Source of the DNA: Thermoanaerobaculales bacterium
Lineage (GTDB): Bacteria; Acidobacteriota; Thermoanaerobaculia; Thermoanaerobaculales; Sulfomarinibacteraceae
DNA: 46,161 bases
Direction of reading: 5' to 3'
Assembly: GCA_021107705.1 (NCBI GenBank)
Contig: JAIOSJ010000176.1
Location: 1-46,161 of the forward strand
In this document: positions 1 through 10,639 of the stretch, one piece after another
Position numbering within the stretch: position 1 is the stretch's first letter
Layout of the letters: the number at the start of each line of letters is the position of its first letter
Program-made: the position numbers and the translations under genes
Notes under the pieces: generated by a model
The model's input: the letters and a program-made list of their open reading frames with translations, nothing else
What the model was told of the DNA's origin: nothing
Database searches by the model: none

Positions 1-266
1 GCAAAAATCTCGGGCAATTCGTAAGAATGAAATTCTCGTATGGCTTCCGAAACACCGTCAAAGAAGCGTCGTGGTGTCTTGATGATGAGGAGGTACTCAG
101 TGTCTTCGCACACTTTTCCCTTCCAGCGATAAATCGAGCGCAGGCAGGGAATGATGTTGACACAGGTTGCCAGGCGACGATCAATGAGTTCTTCGGAGAT
201 CTCCACCGCCTGTTGCTCGGTGCCGACGGAGGTCAAAATAACGGTAAGGGCTTCCAAATCACTCAT
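1..266 (-). CDS. cutA: Divalent-cation tolerance protein CutA (partial, cut by window edge)
   Basis: The leftward frame from the ATG at 266 runs off the window start, so the last part of the protein is missing. The visible 88 residues match the CutA1 family throughout: a first beta strand (LTVILTSVGTEQQA), the family block ATCVNIIPCLRSIYRW at about residues 34-49, then KVCEDTEYLLIIKT and a final HSYELPEI. CutA1 is a small cytoplasmic trimer with a ferredoxin-like fold. It is linked to metal tolerance in E. coli, but its molecular role is still unsettled. The gene follows lexA in the same direction with an 82-base gap, so the two may be co-transcribed. The short pattern fits no other family I know. 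Confidence 0.88.
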   Translation of the reverse strand, partial: MSDLEALTVILTSVGTEQQAVEISEELIDRRLATCVNIIPCLRSIYRWKGKVCEDTEYLLIIKTPRRFFDGVSEAIREFHSYELPEIF

Positions 267-348
267 ATTTAAACGCTATCGCGGATCCTATCAGCCGTCA
301 AGAAGAGAAGCTCTGCTGCAGCAAATGGAGATGCTCCCGCGCGGCCGA

Positions 349-951
349 TCAGTATCGCCGCAACAATCCGACCACAACGCCTTGGATCAACACATTGGCG
401 GCCGGCTCAAGAATGGGTTCGAATCTTTCATTTGCCGGCTGAAGAAGAACCATCTCCCCCGGTCGGCGGAAAACCCTCTTGAGCGTGACCTCGCCGTCTA
501 CCAGGGCTACCACCATTTCTCCATCTCGAGCCTCATTGGTTCGGCGCACGATGACCTCGTCCCCGTCGTGAATACCATCGTCAATCATTGAGAGACCACG
601 AACTCGGAGAATGAAATTCTCGCCGCCGGCCATATCGGGCGGAACCTGTGTTCGACCCTCTTCAGCGAAACTTTCTATCGGAGAACCCGCGGCAACGGTA
701 CCTAGTATCGGAAGGGTCACTTGCGTTTCGCCAATGTCCGGCGACGCCAGGGTGAGGCCCCTTTTCTGATGTTTGTCTCGAATCAACAACCCCTTCTTAA
801 TCAAGAGGTTGACATGTTTCTGGGCAGAGGCGGTACTGGAGAAGCCGAATTTTTCGGATATTTCCCGGAGGGTCGGAGCCACTCCTTCGCCTTGGATCCT
901 GAATTCGATAAAACGAAAGATTTCCTGTTGGCGTTCGGTGAGATAGAACAT
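349..951 (-). CDS. lexA: LexA repressor, SOS-response regulator
   Basis: A 200-residue LexA of ordinary length. The N-terminal winged helix (about residues 1-65, starting MFYLTERQQEIF) would bind operator DNA. The C-terminal S24 self-cleavage domain has the Ala88-Gly89 scissile bond (TVAAGSPI), the nucleophile Ser121 (RGLSMIDDG) and the general base Lys158 (GEVTLKRV), matching A84-G85, S119 and K156 of E. coli. RecA filaments would trigger self-cleavage after DNA damage. I chose the ATG at 951 because the family N-terminus begins there. The frame stays open upstream to 987, but those extra 12 residues are not family-like. I could not find a canonical LexA box (proteobacterial CTGT-N8-ACAG or the Gram-positive type) upstream, so the operator may be lineage-specific. 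Confidence 0.95.
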   Translation of the reverse strand: MFYLTERQQEIFRFIEFRIQGEGVAPTLREISEKFGFSSTASAQKHVNLLIKKGLLIRDKHQKRGLTLASPDIGETQVTLPILGTVAAGSPIESFAEEGRTQVPPDMAGGENFILRVRGLSMIDDGIHDGDEVIVRRTNEARDGEMVVALVDGEVTLKRVFRRPGEMVLLQPANERFEPILEPAANVLIQGVVVGLLRRY

Positions 952-965
952 CAACCCCCCCCACA

Positions 966-994
966 AGGTTAGGCGAACACAAGGCATAAATCAA
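966..994 (-). promoter_or_regulatory. Possible lexA promoter
   Basis: On the minus strand TTGATT (989-994) and TAACCT (966-971) are separated by 17 bases, ending 14 bases before the lexA start. The spacing is ideal but the -10 is poor. This would give a very short leader, so the call is tentative. Confidence 0.28.
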
Positions 995-1028
995 GCGTTG
1001 TCTCGCCTTTTGGGTGATGATGGGAAAA

Positions 1029-1105
1029 TGGTCGGGGCGAGAGGACTTGAACCTCCGGCCTCACGGTCCCGAACCGTGCGCTCTACCAGACTGAGCTACG
1101 CCCCG
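1029..1105 (-). tRNA. tRNA-Pro (anticodon CGG)
   Basis: On the minus strand this 77-base stretch folds as a full cloverleaf. The 7-bp acceptor stem is CGGGGCG paired with CGCCCCG (1099-1105 with 1033-1039), discriminator A is at 1032, and the 3' CCA is encoded at 1029-1031. The D arm contains the usual AGCTCAGTCTGGTAGAGC. The anticodon arm CACGG/CCGTG encloses the loop TTCGGGA, giving anticodon CGG for the proline codon CCG. The T arm carries GTTCAAGTC. The acceptor stem starting C1-G72 is typical of bacterial proline tRNAs. It lies between lexA and the divergent symporter gene. Confidence 0.96.
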
Positions 1106-1165
1106 ACGGGGCGCATATTCTAGACCAGGGCGGGCCAAAACGCAATCAACACCATTCTTCCCGGC

Positions 1166-1195
1166 TTGACACCCCCGCTTTGGGCCGGGTAGGGT
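1166..1195 (+). promoter_or_regulatory. Probable promoter of the symporter gene
   Basis: TTGACA (1166-1171) is followed after 18 bases by TAGGGT (1190-1195), 20 bases before the start codon at 1215. The -35 is perfect. The -10 is unusual but matches the -10 of the rpmH/rnpA promoter at 17212-17217. Confidence 0.5.
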
Positions 1196-1214
1196 TCTGG
1201 GCGCGAGGACACTG

Positions 1215-2621
1215 ATGGACAATCACCAGCAAAACGCGGAGCGTGCTCAGTGGGGGAGCCGGCTCGGCTTCATCCTGGCTGCCGCGGGGAGCGCCGTAGG
1301 GCTCGGTAACCTGTGGAAGTTTCCCTATATCACCTTCGAAAACGGCGGAGGGGCCTTTGTTCTGGTCTATCTCGGCGCCATCGTCCTGGTCGGCGCACCG
1401 ATCATGTTTGCTGAGATCCTTCTGGGACGACGGACCAAGCAGAATCCCGTCGGTGCCTTTCGCCTGCTGGGCCGGGGCCGGCCCGGGGGCCTAGCTTGGA
1501 CCGGGGTCGGCATCCTCGGTGTTGTGGCCGGGTTTGTGATCCTCTCATACTACAGCGTCGTGGCGGGCTGGACTCTGCGCTATATCGTGCTGGCGCTCTC
1601 GGGAAATCTCGCCCCCCTCGCCGGTGATCCGGCGGCCCTTCAGGCCTTTTTCGGCACCTTCCTCTCGAATCCGTGGCAACAGACCTTTTTCCATCTTCTT
1701 TTCATGGGCGCAACCGTGGGCGTTGTTTACCTCGGGGTCGGCCGCGGAATCGAGCGGGCCGCCAAGGTTCTGATGCCGATTTTGTTCGTGATTCTGCTCG
1801 GCCTGATTGTTTACGTCGTGTGGACCCCGGGTTTCCACCGTGCGTTGGTCTTTATCTTCCGGCCGAATTTCTCTGAGCTGACGAGAGGCGGGGTGTTGGA
1901 AGCGCTGGGACATAGCTTTTTCACCCTCAGTCTGGGGATGGGCGCGATGCTGACTTATGGCAGCTACATGCGGAAAAAGACATCGATTCCGCGGGCGGCC
2001 ATCACGGTCTGTATCCTCGACACGGTAATCGCGGTGATGGCGTGCGTCATCATGTTCTCCATTATTTTCAGCTTCGATTTCGAGATCGCCAAATCTTCGA
2101 CGATTTTGTTTACCACCCTTCCGGTGGTCTTTTTCAAGCTTCCTGGGGGCGTGGTGATCAGTGCCCTTTTCTACGTCTTGGTTGCCTTCGCCGCCCTTAC
2201 CAGCACGATCAGCCTGCTTGAAGTGGTCGCGAGTTATGCAATCGACGAGTTCGGGTGGGCGCGGCGCAGAGCCACCCTCATCATGGGCGGCGCCATCGGG
2301 CTTTTCGGCATTCTCAACGCCCTGAGTCTCGGCGGCGTCGGCGCGCTGTCCGAGATCAATTTCATCGGCCGACCCTCTACGGCGGGGGTTTTTGGAACCC
2401 TCGACTACCTCGCCAGTAACTGGTTTTTGCCGGTCGGTGGTTTTTTGGTCGCGCTGTTCGTGGGCTGGGTTCTGACCAAGGACGAAAACCGGCAGGAGCT
2501 TGAAACGGGGCATGGGCGTATGGCGACCTTCGGCATTTGGCGCTTTCTCATTCGCTTTGCCGCTCCCCTGGCCGTCGGCGCGATCATCGTCAGCGTCATT
2601 CTCGGGGCTGAATACCAGTAG
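1215..2621 (+). CDS. Neurotransmitter:sodium symporter (NSS/SNF) family transporter
   Basis: A 468-residue polytopic membrane protein of the LeuT-fold NSS family, which imports amino acids or similar amines with Na+. The signature lies at the N-terminus: WGSRLGFILAAAGSAVGLGN followed by LWKFPYI and ENGGGAF. This is the unwound first membrane helix that binds Na+ and substrate in LeuT. Eleven to twelve hydrophobic segments follow, with the GMGAMLTYGSYM region of TM6 and the ALTSTISLLEV region of TM8 visible. It is slightly shorter than LeuT. The substrate cannot be read from sequence. It appears monocistronic, facing the atp genes convergently. The ATG is preceded by a GAGG-like ribosome-binding site. 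Confidence 0.93.
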   Translation: MDNHQQNAERAQWGSRLGFILAAAGSAVGLGNLWKFPYITFENGGGAFVLVYLGAIVLVGAPIMFAEILLGRRTKQNPVGAFRLLGRGRPGGLAWTGVGILGVVAGFVILSYYSVVAGWTLRYIVLALSGNLAPLAGDPAALQAFFGTFLSNPWQQTFFHLLFMGATVGVVYLGVGRGIERAAKVLMPILFVILLGLIVYVVWTPGFHRALVFIFRPNFSELTRGGVLEALGHSFFTLSLGMGAMLTYGSYMRKKTSIPRAAITVCILDTVIAVMACVIMFSIIFSFDFEIAKSSTILFTTLPVVFFKLPGGVVISALFYVLVAFAALTSTISLLEVVASYAIDEFGWARRRATLIMGGAIGLFGILNALSLGGVGALSEINFIGRPSTAGVFGTLDYLASNWFLPVGGFLVALFVGWVLTKDENRQELETGHGRMATFGIWRFLIRFAAPLAVGAIIVSVILGAEYQ

Positions 2622-2707
2622 GGCCTGGAGACTGGCCCGAGATTTTCGTCAGAATGCGCCGTCATTTGGTTGGTTATCGGTGGGCTGAGGGCTGATGGCT
2701 GACAGCT

Positions 2708-2749
2708 ACCCAGCGGAGCTGGAACCTCTTCGGTTTCGGCGCCGCTGGG

Positions 2750-2750
<1 letters not shown>
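2708..2750. terminator. Hairpin between convergent symporter and atpC genes
   Basis: A perfect 9-bp outer inverted repeat, ACCCAGCGG (2708-2716) with CCGCTGGGT (2742-2750), encloses an inner imperfect arm (GGAACC tcttc GGTTTC). It touches the atpC stop codon. No clear T tract follows on either strand, so it may be a bidirectional or Rho-assisted 3' hairpin and not a classical terminator. Confidence 0.5.
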
Positions 2751-4587
<1,837 letters not shown>

Positions 4588-4599
4588 TCAATCAACTCC

Positions 4600-5469
4600 C
4601 TACTCTGCCGGCGCCTGTGCGCCGGAGACTATCTCAATCAGTTCCTTGGTAATGGCCGCCTGCCTGGTACGGTTGTATAACAGGGTGAGGCTGTCGATCA
4701 TCTCACCGGCGTTCTTGGTGGCCGCCTCCATCGCCGTCATGCGGGCCGCCTGTTCGGCCGCGGCCGAGTCGAGAAGTGCGGTCTGAACCCTTGCCTCGAC
4801 ATAACCCGGCAAAAGAGTGTCCAACAGAGCCGCCGGGTCGGGTTCGTAAAGGTAGTCAACCATCTCATCAGTCGGACCGCGTTCGTCCATCCGCGGCGGT
4901 TCGATGGGCAACAGCCTTTCGAGGGTGGTCTCATGGCGGATTAAATTGATAAATCGGTTATAAATGACCCAAACCCCGGAGACCTGGCCTGAATTGAATG
5001 CCTTTATGCACATCTGAGCTAAGCGCGGCCCGTCTTCCGGGCCGAGATTCGACATTATTTCCCGCTCCTCGTGGGCAACCGCATAGTCTTGGGCCTTGAA
5101 ATAGTCTGCGGCCTTACGGCCGACGGCCACGATCTCGGCTCCGTCCCATTGGGCTGGGGCGCGGAGTTCCCTCTCGGCTTCACGCAGAAGACTGGCGTTG
5201 AACGAACCGCACAGGCCCTTGTCCGAACTGATGACGACGACCCAAACATGCCCCGCTTCCCTACGTTTGAGCAGGGGGTGGTCATATTCGGTGCGGGAAG
5301 CGACCCGCGCCAAGACCTTCGCCAGGGTGTCGGCATAGGGGCGGGCCTCGGCGACGGCTGTCTGTGCACGGCGCAGTTTTGCCGCGGCGACCATTTTCAT
5401 GGCCTTGGTGATCTGGCGGGTTCCCTTGACCGAGCGAATCCGGCGTTGAAGGTCCCTAGTGTTCGCCAA
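4600..5469 (-). CDS. atpG: F0F1 ATP synthase subunit gamma
   Basis: A 289-residue gamma subunit, the rotor shaft inside the alpha3beta3 head. The N-terminal helix is classical ([20 protein letters not shown], then [15 protein letters not shown]) and the C-terminal helix ends in the conserved [21 protein letters not shown] chose the TTG at 5469: it gives exactly the family N-terminus and has a perfect GGAGG six bases upstream. The frame is open to an earlier ATG at 5517, but the extra residues are low-complexity arginine/serine and lie inside atpA. With this start the gene overlaps the atpA 3' end by 14 bases, so coupling is likely. Confidence 0.95.
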   Translation of the reverse strand: MANTRDLQRRIRSVKGTRQITKAMKMVAAAKLRRAQTAVAEARPYADTLAKVLARVASRTEYDHPLLKRREAGHVWVVVISSDKGLCGSFNASLLREAERELRAPAQWDGAEIVAVGRKAADYFKAQDYAVAHEEREIMSNLGPEDGPRLAQMCIKAFNSGQVSGVWVIYNRFINLIRHETTLERLLPIEPPRMDERGPTDEMVDYLYEPDPAALLDTLLPGYVEARVQTALLDSAAAEQAARMTAMEAATKNAGEMIDSLTLLYNRTRQAAITKELIEIVSGAQAPAE

Positions 5470-6994
5470 GGCTCGCCTCCGGGTGCTCCTTGATGAACCG
5501 GTCAATCGCCTTGTCAATTGCTGTTGCGAGGGCCTTAGCCGTCGCCTCTTCCATTTTTCCGGTGGTGCGGATGGCGTCGAGCGTCTGTTGTGCCTCCTCC
5601 TGAACGCTGGTGTGGAGGAACGGTTCGAAGGCGCCGATTGCGGAAACTTTCAGGCGATCCAGGTGGCCCTTGGTTCCGGCAAAGATCGAAACCGCCTGTA
5701 GCTCAACCGAAAGGGGCCGATATTGACCCTGTTTGAGAATCTCCATCAGGCGTTCGCCTCGGGCGAGCTGGTTCTGTGTGGCCTTGTCGAGATCCGAGCC
5801 GAATTGAGCGAAAGCGGCTAGTTCCCGGTACTGAGCAAGATCCAGCCGTAGGGAGCCGGCGATAGCCTTCATCGCCTTGATTTGGGCATTTCCTCCAACG
5901 CGACTCACCGACAACCCGACGTTGACCGCCGGGCGTTGACCGGCGAAAAACAGGTCACCCTCCAAGTAGATTTGGCCATCGGTGATCGAAATGACGTTGG
6001 TCGGAATATAGGCCGAAACGTCCCCCATCTGAGTTTCGATCACGGGCAAAGCCGTAAGGCTGCCGCCACCTTCGGCATCATTGAGTTTGGCTGCCCGTTC
6101 AAGCAACCGTGAGTGCAGATAGAAAACATCCCCAGGAAAGGCTTCGCGGCCCGGTGGACGACGCAAAAGAAGAGAAATTTCCCGATAGGCCTGGGCGTGC
6201 TTCGTTAGATCGTCGTAAAAGATAACGGCGTGTTTCTTGTTGTAGAGGAAATACTCCCCAATGGCTGCGCCGGCATAGGGGGCGAGGTACTGCAAGGAGG
6301 CGGGCTCGGATGCCGTCGCCGAAACGATGATGGTGTGTTCCATCGCGCCATGTTTTTCGAGGGTTGAGATCACCTGGGCAACTGTGGACGCTTTCTGGCC
6401 GATCGCCACGTAAACACAGATATTCCCGGTGCCCTTCTGATTGATGATGGCGTCGAGAATGATGGCGGTCTTGCCGGTCTGGCGATCCCCGATGATGAGT
6501 TCGCGCTGGCCACGACCAATAGGGATCATGGCGTCGATGGCCTTGATTCCGGTCTGCATCGGCTCAGTCACCGGCTTCCGGGCGACCACGCCGGGCGCGA
6601 TGCGCTCGAGCGGGTATCGCTCAGTCGCCTGAACCGGCCCCTTGCCGTCGAGCGGGATTCCGAGGGGATTCACCACGCGGCCGACAACCCCTTCGCCGAC
6701 CGGGAGGTCGAGGATGCGCCCTGTCCGTTTGACCTCGTCGCCCTCCTTCACGAGGTGGACCTCCCCCATGAGAACACAGCCAACGTTATCGTCCTCGAGG
6801 TTGAGCGCGAGTCCGTAGACGTCGTGGGGCAATTGCACCAATTCCCCCGCCATCACTCCCTCAAGACCATAAACACGCGCAATTCCGTCTCCAACGCTGA
6901 TAATGGTCCCGACCTCGGACATGTCGATGGCGGTCTCGTGGCCTTCAATCTCGCGACGAATGATATCCGCAATTTCGGCGGCTTTGATCTGCAT
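5456..6994 (-). CDS. atpA: F0F1 ATP synthase subunit alpha
   Basis: A 512-residue alpha subunit of normal length. The Walker A loop GDRQTGKT is at residues 169-176. The N-terminal barrel ([12 protein letters not shown]) and the region around [18 protein letters not shown] are conserved. It binds nucleotide non-catalytically and alternates with beta in the F1 head. The start lies 28 bases after atpH. Its last 14 bases overlap atpG. Confidence 0.98.
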   Translation of the reverse strand: MQIKAAEIADIIRREIEGHETAIDMSEVGTIISVGDGIARVYGLEGVMAGELVQLPHDVYGLALNLEDDNVGCVLMGEVHLVKEGDEVKRTGRILDLPVGEGVVGRVVNPLGIPLDGKGPVQATERYPLERIAPGVVARKPVTEPMQTGIKAIDAMIPIGRGQRELIIGDRQTGKTAIILDAIINQKGTGNICVYVAIGQKASTVAQVISTLEKHGAMEHTIIVSATASEPASLQYLAPYAGAAIGEYFLYNKKHAVIFYDDLTKHAQAYREISLLLRRPPGREAFPGDVFYLHSRLLERAAKLNDAEGGGSLTALPVIETQMGDVSAYIPTNVISITDGQIYLEGDLFFAGQRPAVNVGLSVSRVGGNAQIKAMKAIAGSLRLDLAQYRELAAFAQFGSDLDKATQNQLARGERLMEILKQGQYRPLSVELQAVSIFAGTKGHLDRLKVSAIGAFEPFLHTSVQEEAQQTLDAIRTTGKMEEATAKALATAIDKAIDRFIKEHPEASLGEH

Positions 6995-7022
6995 ATAGAA
7001 CCCCTATTTCCCTTGGGTTTGT

Positions 7023-7556
7023 TTATTTTCTTTCTCGGCCCAGTTGCTGTAACTGACCGTCCAGTGATCCATCAAAAACACGGGAGCCCACCTGAACTCG
7101 AAATCCGGCCAGGAGCTCGGGCCTTTCCACAAAATCGGCAACCACTTCGGCGGCAACAACTTTTTTCATGGCGTCGAGTAGGGTCGCGCGAGCGGCTTCG
7201 CTCAAAGGCCCCGGCGTTTCGACGCGGGCGTGAACCCGCCCCAGTGCGCGATCGACGACATCTCGATAGGTCTTGGCGATTTTTTCCATATGTTCAAGAC
7301 GATAGTGCCGCTGCACCACATGAATGAACCGACGCACCACGTGCTCGGTACCGAGGGCATCCAACACGGCGTCTAAAATCGAAGTTTTGGCTTCTTGAGA
7401 CACGAGCGGCGTGACCATCACACGGAGAAGCTCGGGCACGCTGACAACGACCTCCGCCACCTGTTCGACGGGCCTGACCATTTCTTCCGCCGTCCTGGCG
7501 TCGGCAGCGGTGTCAAATAACGCCTTGGCGTAGGGGGCGGCTCGAAATCCAGCCAT
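7023..7556 (-). CDS. atpH: F0F1 ATP synthase subunit delta
   Basis: A 177-residue delta (OSCP-type) subunit. It has the N-terminal helical bundle (RAAPYAKALFDTAAD) and the C-terminal pattern RVHARVETPGPLSEAARATL followed by an ELLAGFRVQVGSRVFDGSL end. This last block is the most diagnostic part of the family. It links the b/b' peripheral stalk to the top of F1. It lies 3 bases after atpF and 28 bases before atpA. Confidence 0.95.
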   Translation of the reverse strand: MAGFRAAPYAKALFDTAADARTAEEMVRPVEQVAEVVVSVPELLRVMVTPLVSQEAKTSILDAVLDALGTEHVVRRFIHVVQRHYRLEHMEKIAKTYRDVVDRALGRVHARVETPGPLSEAARATLLDAMKKVVAAEVVADFVERPELLAGFRVQVGSRVFDGSLDGQLQQLGRERK

Positions 7557-7559
7557 CGC

Positions 7560-8126
7560 CTATTTCTCCTCCATCGCTTGCAGTGCGGTGACGCTACGTT
7601 CGAGAACCCGGGCTCGGTCGGCTTCGGTCATTTCTTTCTCCAACAAGGCGCGCGCTATCTTTGTGGTCAATTTGGTTGTCTCACGCGCCAACTGTTCGCG
7701 CGTTTCGGCCCCCCGCCGCTCGATTTCCTCGCTGACCCTGCGAAGAAACCTCTCCTCCTCGGCCGCGCCCTCTTCGGCTAGGCGCGCTGCCTCGGCTCGG
7801 CCCTGCTCCTCGGCCCGCACAGCCATGGCGGACACTTCGTTTTCTACCGACGCCAATCGCTTGGCAACCTCTTGTTTGAGCTCTTCGGCCTCTTGGAGGC
7901 GCGTTTTTGCCAATTCGAGTTGGGTCCCAATGCTTTCCTGACGAGCATCTAAGAACGCCGACACGGGGCGGCCGACAAAACGCGCCAGAAGGTAGAGAAA
8001 GAGGGTGAGATTCAAAGCAAGCCACAAGAAGACCGGAACCCCGAGCTTGGTCTCGCCGTGATCGACGAGAAAGGCCAGACAGAGCAAAACGACAAAGACC
8101 GCTATCCAGGCGCCCACCGTTTTCAC
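7560..8126 (-). CDS. atpF: F0F1 ATP synthase subunit b
   Basis: A 188-residue stalk subunit. A first hydrophobic stretch (about residues 5-22) precedes the real b-type membrane helix (about 30-48, FLWLALNLTLFLYLLARFVG). The family motif RPVSAFLDARQESI follows, then a long charged coiled coil to the end. The extra N-terminal hydrophobic stretch could be a signal or a second membrane span. Paired with the b' gene just upstream (4-base ATGA overlap), it indicates a heterodimeric peripheral stalk as in phototrophs and deltaproteobacteria. Confidence 0.92.
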   Translation of the reverse strand: MKTVGAWIAVFVVLLCLAFLVDHGETKLGVPVFLWLALNLTLFLYLLARFVGRPVSAFLDARQESIGTQLELAKTRLQEAEELKQEVAKRLASVENEVSAMAVRAEEQGRAEAARLAEEGAAEEERFLRRVSEEIERRGAETREQLARETTKLTTKIARALLEKEMTEADRARVLERSVTALQAMEEK

Positions 8127-8554
8127 GAAAGCACCTCCCGACCCACAAGTCGGGTGGCAAGTTCCTGCGCGAGCAACGTGGCCTGGTTATGAAGTTCCTT
8201 TCGCGCCGTTTCTGCCTCGCGAGCCAGGTCCGCAACAGCGACGCGAAGTTCTTCATCGGCCCTTTCGCGGGCCCCTTCCATACGTTGTCGGCGTGCCGCC
8301 TGGGCCTCGGCACAATAGGCTTCCCGTGCCCGGGAAGCGCTGCGAGCCGCTTCCGACAGTTCTTCCTCAAGGCGCGCCGTCGCCGAAACCAAGGCTTCGT
8401 TCTTTGCCGCCCATTCCTTTTCGGCGCTATCGATGCGCGAGTTCCGCTCCTCGAGAACCGTGGTCACGGGTTGAATGAGAAATCTATGGACCAACCACAA
8501 GGTCACCCAAAAACAAAGGATGATGAAAACAAGTGATAAATTCGGTGGGGTCAT
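8123..8554 (-). CDS. atpF2: F0F1 ATP synthase subunit b' (second b-type subunit)
   Basis: A 143-residue b-type protein. It has one N-terminal membrane helix (residues 5-23, NLSLVFIILCFWVTLWLVHR), then the b' motif FLIQPVTTVLEERNSRI and a coiled coil to the C-terminus. It is expected to dimerise with AtpF in the peripheral stalk. It is the first atp gene of the cluster. The membrane subunits a (atpB) and c (atpE), which this enzyme needs, are not in the window and must lie elsewhere. A 67-base gap separates it from the bactofilin gene. Confidence 0.9.
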   Translation of the reverse strand: MTPPNLSLVFIILCFWVTLWLVHRFLIQPVTTVLEERNSRIDSAEKEWAAKNEALVSATARLEEELSEAARSASRAREAYCAEAQAARRQRMEGARERADEELRVAVADLAREAETARKELHNQATLLAQELATRLVGREVLS

Positions 8555-8621
8555 TCGCCTCTCCTGGGGTCGGCTCTTCGGAAAAAGCCGGCCGCTTACG
8601 CCATGAGATCATCCTGCTGAG

Positions 8622-8999
8622 TCAGGGCGCCAGTGCTTTTCGGGCCGTCGTTGTTTTCCGGCTGTCGGTTCCTTCCATCTTGACCTTTCCTTCCAGAAAG
8701 GCCCCCTCTTCCATCACCAACGCAGGCGTGAAAATCTCTGCCCACACTTTGGCCGAAGCATGCAACACGACCTGTTCTGTCGCGCGGATCGTACCACGGA
8801 CCTCGCCGCCCACCACACATCGCGCGACCTCGATTTCGCCGTCAATGCTACCGCTTTCGCCAACCAAAAGTTCTGAGGCCGACTTAACCTGGCCCTCGAG
8901 GCGCCCATCCAGACGGAAGGACTGTTTAAATTCCAGCTCGCCTCGGATGACGCAATCTGCATCAACGAATCCATTCAGCGCATCATTCCCGCGTACCAT
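8622..8999 (-). CDS. Bactofilin-family polymer-forming cytoskeletal protein
   Basis: A 125-residue bactofilin (formerly DUF583). The centre is a right-handed beta-helix with regularly spaced glycine/valine turns: FRLDGRLEGQVKSASELLVG, then GSIDGEIEVARCVVGGEV and VVLHASAKVWAEI. Bactofilins polymerise without nucleotide at the inner membrane. In Myxococcus, bactofilins position the ParABS machinery, which makes the location here, directly after parA-parB, meaningful. The start ATG shares its A with the parB stop (TAATG), so translation is coupled. Confidence 0.92.
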   Translation of the reverse strand: MVRGNDALNGFVDADCVIRGELEFKQSFRLDGRLEGQVKSASELLVGESGSIDGEIEVARCVVGGEVRGTIRATEQVVLHASAKVWAEIFTPALVMEEGAFLEGKVKMEGTDSRKTTTARKALAP

Positions 9000-9859
9000 T
9001 ATTCTTCCCCCACGAGGAGGTCGTAGACCCGCAAGAACTCGTCCTGGCTATCGCACTTCACAACGATTCGCCCTCCCCTGTTTGATACTTTAATCTCAAT
9101 TTTTGCTCCAAGCTTGAGAGAAAGCTTGTTTTCGGCGATTATTATATTTGGGTCGCGCGCAGGAGCCGCTTTTTTTGGGGCCCCTTTTTCTCCAGCCGCG
9201 CGGTTGGCCTGGCTCGCGGTGCGCTCGATTTCACGAACGCTCAGGTCATCGCGGATGGCCGCCTCGGCCCACAAGATCTGCGCTTCAGCGTCAGAAAAGG
9301 ACAATAGGGCGCGCCCGTGCCCGGCCGTGAGCCGCCCCGCCTCCACCATTTCTTGCACGGGCTCGGGTAATTTAAGGAGACGCAGGGCATTGGCGACCGT
9401 GCTGCGATCAAAGCCGACCTTTTCGGCAATCTGCGCCTGAGTCAACCCGCCCTCGGCCCGCAAGACGTGGTAGGCCCTCGCTTCCTCGAGGGGTGTAAGA
9501 TCACGGCGCTGAAGATTCTCCACCAACGCAATCTCCAGCGCTCGTTCTTCGTCCACCTGTTCGCGGATAACAACCGGTATTTGTTTGAGGCCGGCCTTCT
9601 TTGCCGCTCGCCAGCGGCGCTCCCCGGCAAGAATCTTGAACTTCCCGGAACCAAGTTCGCTGACGAGAAGCGGTTGCAGGATTCCGTGCTTTCGGATCGA
9701 GGCCGCAAGGGACTCCAGGGCTTCGTTCTCAAACCGGTTTCGTGGCTGCTTCGGGTTTGCGTAGAGCCGCTCCACGTCAATCTCGGCAAAGCCGGCCCGT
9801 GCGGTGGGCACGTCCGGCATAAGCGCCTTGAGACCTCGTCCAAGTGCCCTTTTAGCCAT
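8999..9859 (-). CDS. parB: Chromosome-partitioning protein ParB (Spo0J)
   Basis: A 286-residue ParB. It begins KRALGRGLKALMP, a typical N-terminus. The N-terminal CTP-binding/clamp domain carries the GERRWRAAKKAG box. The helix-turn-helix follows at LTQAQIAEKVGFDRSTVANA, and the C-terminal dimer domain ends LSLKLGAKIEIK...GGRIVVKCDS. ParB loads at parS and slides as a CTP-dependent clamp to seed segregation. I chose the ATG at 9859: it matches the family start and overlaps the parA stop. The frame is open to 9955 but encodes nothing family-like there. Two parS sites are present at 10624-10639 and 11711-11726. Confidence 0.96.
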   Translation of the reverse strand: MAKRALGRGLKALMPDVPTARAGFAEIDVERLYANPKQPRNRFENEALESLAASIRKHGILQPLLVSELGSGKFKILAGERRWRAAKKAGLKQIPVVIREQVDEERALEIALVENLQRRDLTPLEEARAYHVLRAEGGLTQAQIAEKVGFDRSTVANALRLLKLPEPVQEMVEAGRLTAGHGRALLSFSDAEAQILWAEAAIRDDLSVREIERTASQANRAAGEKGAPKKAAPARDPNIIIAENKLSLKLGAKIEIKVSNRGGRIVVKCDSQDEFLRVYDLLVGEE

Positions 9860-10631
9860 AGTTGACCTCCAGCCGGGAGAGATATTCCCTCGCCAATTGA
9901 AGATATGCCTGGGCGCCCCGGCTCCGAAGATCATAGGCGTGAATTGGTCGCCCAAACGAGGGGGCCTCGGCGAGACGAATATTGCGGGGAATCACCGCCT
10001 CGAACACCAGGTCGCCAAAAACGCTTTTGACCTCGTCCGCGACCTGTCGTGCCAGGTTGGTCCGGTCGTCATACATCGTGAGCAACACTCCGTCCAAGAC
10101 GAGTCCCGGATTCAGGAACCGGCGCACCTCGTCAATCGTTTTCATCAGTTCGCTGACACCCTCAAGGGCGAAATACTCACACTGGATCGGGACAATCATC
10201 GCATCAGCCGCCGCCAACGCGTTAATCGTGAGCTGGCCCAGCGCGGGAGGGCAGTCAATCATCACAAAACGAAAGCCCTCCACCTTCTGGAGAATGTCCC
10301 GCATCCGAAACTCGCGGCCCACCATTCCCACCAATTCAACTTCGGCGCCGGCCAGGTCGGGGGTGCTGGGAATCAGAGAAAGGTGGGGGAACTCGGTCTT
10401 GTAGACGGCGCCGTCCAACTCGCCCTTGCCGGAAATGAGGGCGTAGGTTGTCGCCCCGCCTGTTGCTTCGCCGTCCACCCCGAGGCCGGAGGTGCAGTTT
10501 GACTGGGGGTCGAGGTCCACCAGAAGCGTCCTCTGTTCGTACGCCGCCAAGGCCGCGCCGAGGTTCACGACTGTCGTCGTCTTGCCGACGCCGCCCTTTT
10601 GGTTTGCTACTGCGAGAATTCGAGGTTTCAC
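9852..10631 (-). CDS. parA: Chromosome-partitioning ATPase ParA (Soj)
   Basis: A 259-residue Walker-type ATPase. The deviant Walker A KGGVGKTTT is near the N-terminus, DLDPQSNCT is the A' motif, and MIDCPPALG contains the Walker B aspartate. ParA forms the DNA-bound gradient that pulls ParB-parS complexes apart. I chose the GTG at 10631: it overlaps the rsmG stop by 4 bases (GTGA) and has AGGTG 8 bases upstream. A GTG at 10640 would add three residues. The start region overlaps a parS site, so bound ParB may repress its own operon. Confidence 0.94.
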   Translation of the reverse strand: MKPRILAVANQKGGVGKTTTVVNLGAALAAYEQRTLLVDLDPQSNCTSGLGVDGEATGGATTYALISGKGELDGAVYKTEFPHLSLIPSTPDLAGAEVELVGMVGREFRMRDILQKVEGFRFVMIDCPPALGQLTINALAAADAMIVPIQCEYFALEGVSELMKTIDEVRRFLNPGLVLDGVLLTMYDDRTNLARQVADEVKSVFGDLVFEAVIPRNIRLAEAPSFGRPIHAYDLRSRGAQAYLQLAREYLSRLEVNYG

Positions 10632-10639
10632 GTGGAACA
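10624..10639 (-). promoter_or_regulatory. parS site 1 (ParB-binding) at the rsmG/parA junction
   Basis: Minus strand TGTTCCACGTGAAACC, identical to the widespread parS consensus TGTTNCACGTGAAACA except for the last base. It covers the end of rsmG and the start codon of parA. Confidence 0.88.

Noticed and set aside
952-1028. LexA operator upstream of lexA
   Set aside because: I searched for CTGT-N8-ACAG, the Gram-positive GAAC/GTTC form and the GGTT/ACC spaced form and found none convincing. The operator in this lineage may be different.
1545-2513. A 322-codon frame antisense to the symporter gene
   Set aside because: It mirrors the codon bias of a GC-rich gene, its product is low-complexity and charged, and the sense gene is an unambiguous NSS transporter.
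2640-2707. Repetitive-looking GGCTGAGGGCTGATGGCTGAC
   Set aside because: The GCTGA units are few and imperfect, and I see no second copy in the window. Not enough to call a repeat family.
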